Below, one piece after another: positions 63,745-64,000 of a stretch of DNA of 64,000 nt. The DNA is from Methanolobus zinderi. GTDB taxonomy: Archaea > Halobacteriota > Methanosarcinia > Methanosarcinales > Methanosarcinaceae. The translations under genes and the position numbers were made by a program. The notes below the pieces were generated by a model. The model was not told where the DNA came from and searched no databases. It saw only the letters and a program-made list of their open reading frames with translations. Positions within the stretch are counted from its first letter, which is position 1, and every line of letters begins with the position of its first letter. The stretch spans positions 372,001-436,000 of the forward strand of contig NZ_CP058215.1 of the NCBI RefSeq assembly GCF_013388255.1. Direction: 5' to 3'.

Positions 63745-64000
63745 TCAGGATTTTTTAGTCTTTTGTAGCTCAAGAGCTTTTTCAATGGTCTCTTTGTGTA
63801 TATCGGCAGACCTGTGGATCCCGCCCTGAATACCTCTTACAGCCCTGCAGGGATACTGCTGGATCAGCAGTCCCGCCTTTGAGGGAGCTTCCTCAACCTT
63901 TGTACCTATCAGTTTTTCAGCCATATGCCAGGTGCTTCCGCATGGTGCACCTCTTATGACATTAACGGCGGATATCCTGCCGTTCTCAGTCTTAACTTCA
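63745..64000 (-). CDS. DUF166 family protein, C-terminal part (cut by window edge)
   Basis: Eighty-four residues of the C-terminus of a DUF166 protein, reading in from the right edge to TGA 63745-63747. The family signature is present as VIRGAPCGSTWHMAEKLIG and YPCRAVRGIQGGIHRSADIH. DUF166 proteins are methanogen-associated and have been annotated as thymidylate synthase-like, on weak grounds. The N-terminal two thirds lie outside the window. It is 21 bases upstream of polX, probably co-transcribed. Confidence 0.8.
   Translation of the reverse strand, partial: EVKTENGRISAVNVIRGAPCGSTWHMAEKLIGTKVEEAPSKAGLLIQQYPCRAVRGIQGGIHRSADIHKETIEKALELQKTKKS

Overview
The window is 64 kb of a methanogenic archaeon, almost certainly a member of the Methanosarcinaceae. 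The evidence is chromatin protein MC1, cytoplasmic heterodisulfide reductase HdrCB, the component-A2-like double ABC ATPase, methanogenesis marker 14, archaeosine synthase partner RaSEA, MptA, GGGP synthase, L40e, F420:NADP reductase and the nitrogen repressor NrpR. The genus (Methanolobus, Methanococcoides, Methanosarcina or a relative) cannot be settled by reading alone. Many genes start at TTG or GTG and have ribosome sites of the GGAGGTGAT type. No insertion sequence, CRISPR array, rRNA or replication origin was seen.

Layout: 0.1-10 kb holds housekeeping genes (GMP synthase, RaSEA, ArgB, MC1, MptA, a peptidase, acetyltransferases, tRNA-Arg(CCU), HdrCB). The stretch from 10.4 to 36.4 kb is a nitrogen island. 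It contains glutamine synthetase 1, a three-subunit glutamate synthase with an FrhB-type flavoprotein, glutamine synthetase 2, nifHI1I2DKEN, a hybrid sensor kinase, amtB-glnK and nrpR. An F420:NADP reductase, a MarR-MATE pair and a five-gene Rieske/glutaredoxin/ferredoxin-disulfide-reductase cluster are embedded in it. From 36.5 to 51 kb lie UbiB, a phasin-like protein, the A2-like ATPase, GGGP synthase plus L40e, gatCAB, tandem YnfA proteins, methyltransferases, an aldo/keto reductase and a DNA glycosylase. From 51 to 64 kb lie a YHS-FrhB protein divergent from a small siroheme reductase and a radical SAM enzyme, then a copper export operon, an Mrr-type nuclease with a zinc ribbon, thioredoxin, marker 14, PolX with an altered active site, and a DUF166 gene cut by the right edge.

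How the genes work together: ammonium enters through AmtB under GlnK control or is made by nitrogenase, which NifI1/NifI2 can switch off. It is assimilated by two glutamine synthetases and a glutamate synthase probably fed by F420H2. NrpR, encoded in the same island, is the expected repressor, and palindromes of the form GGTA-N6-TACC lie in front of both glutamine synthetase genes.

The most interesting points are a 23-codon ORF next to amtB and nrpR, a possible split F420H2-dependent sulfite reductase, the Rieske/FTR redox operon, several palindromic operators set against TATA boxes, and PolX with Asn in place of a metal-binding Asp. Besides the main genes, features include L40e, a zinc-ribbon protein, two candidate small ORFs, one gene remnant and the partial DUF166 gene.
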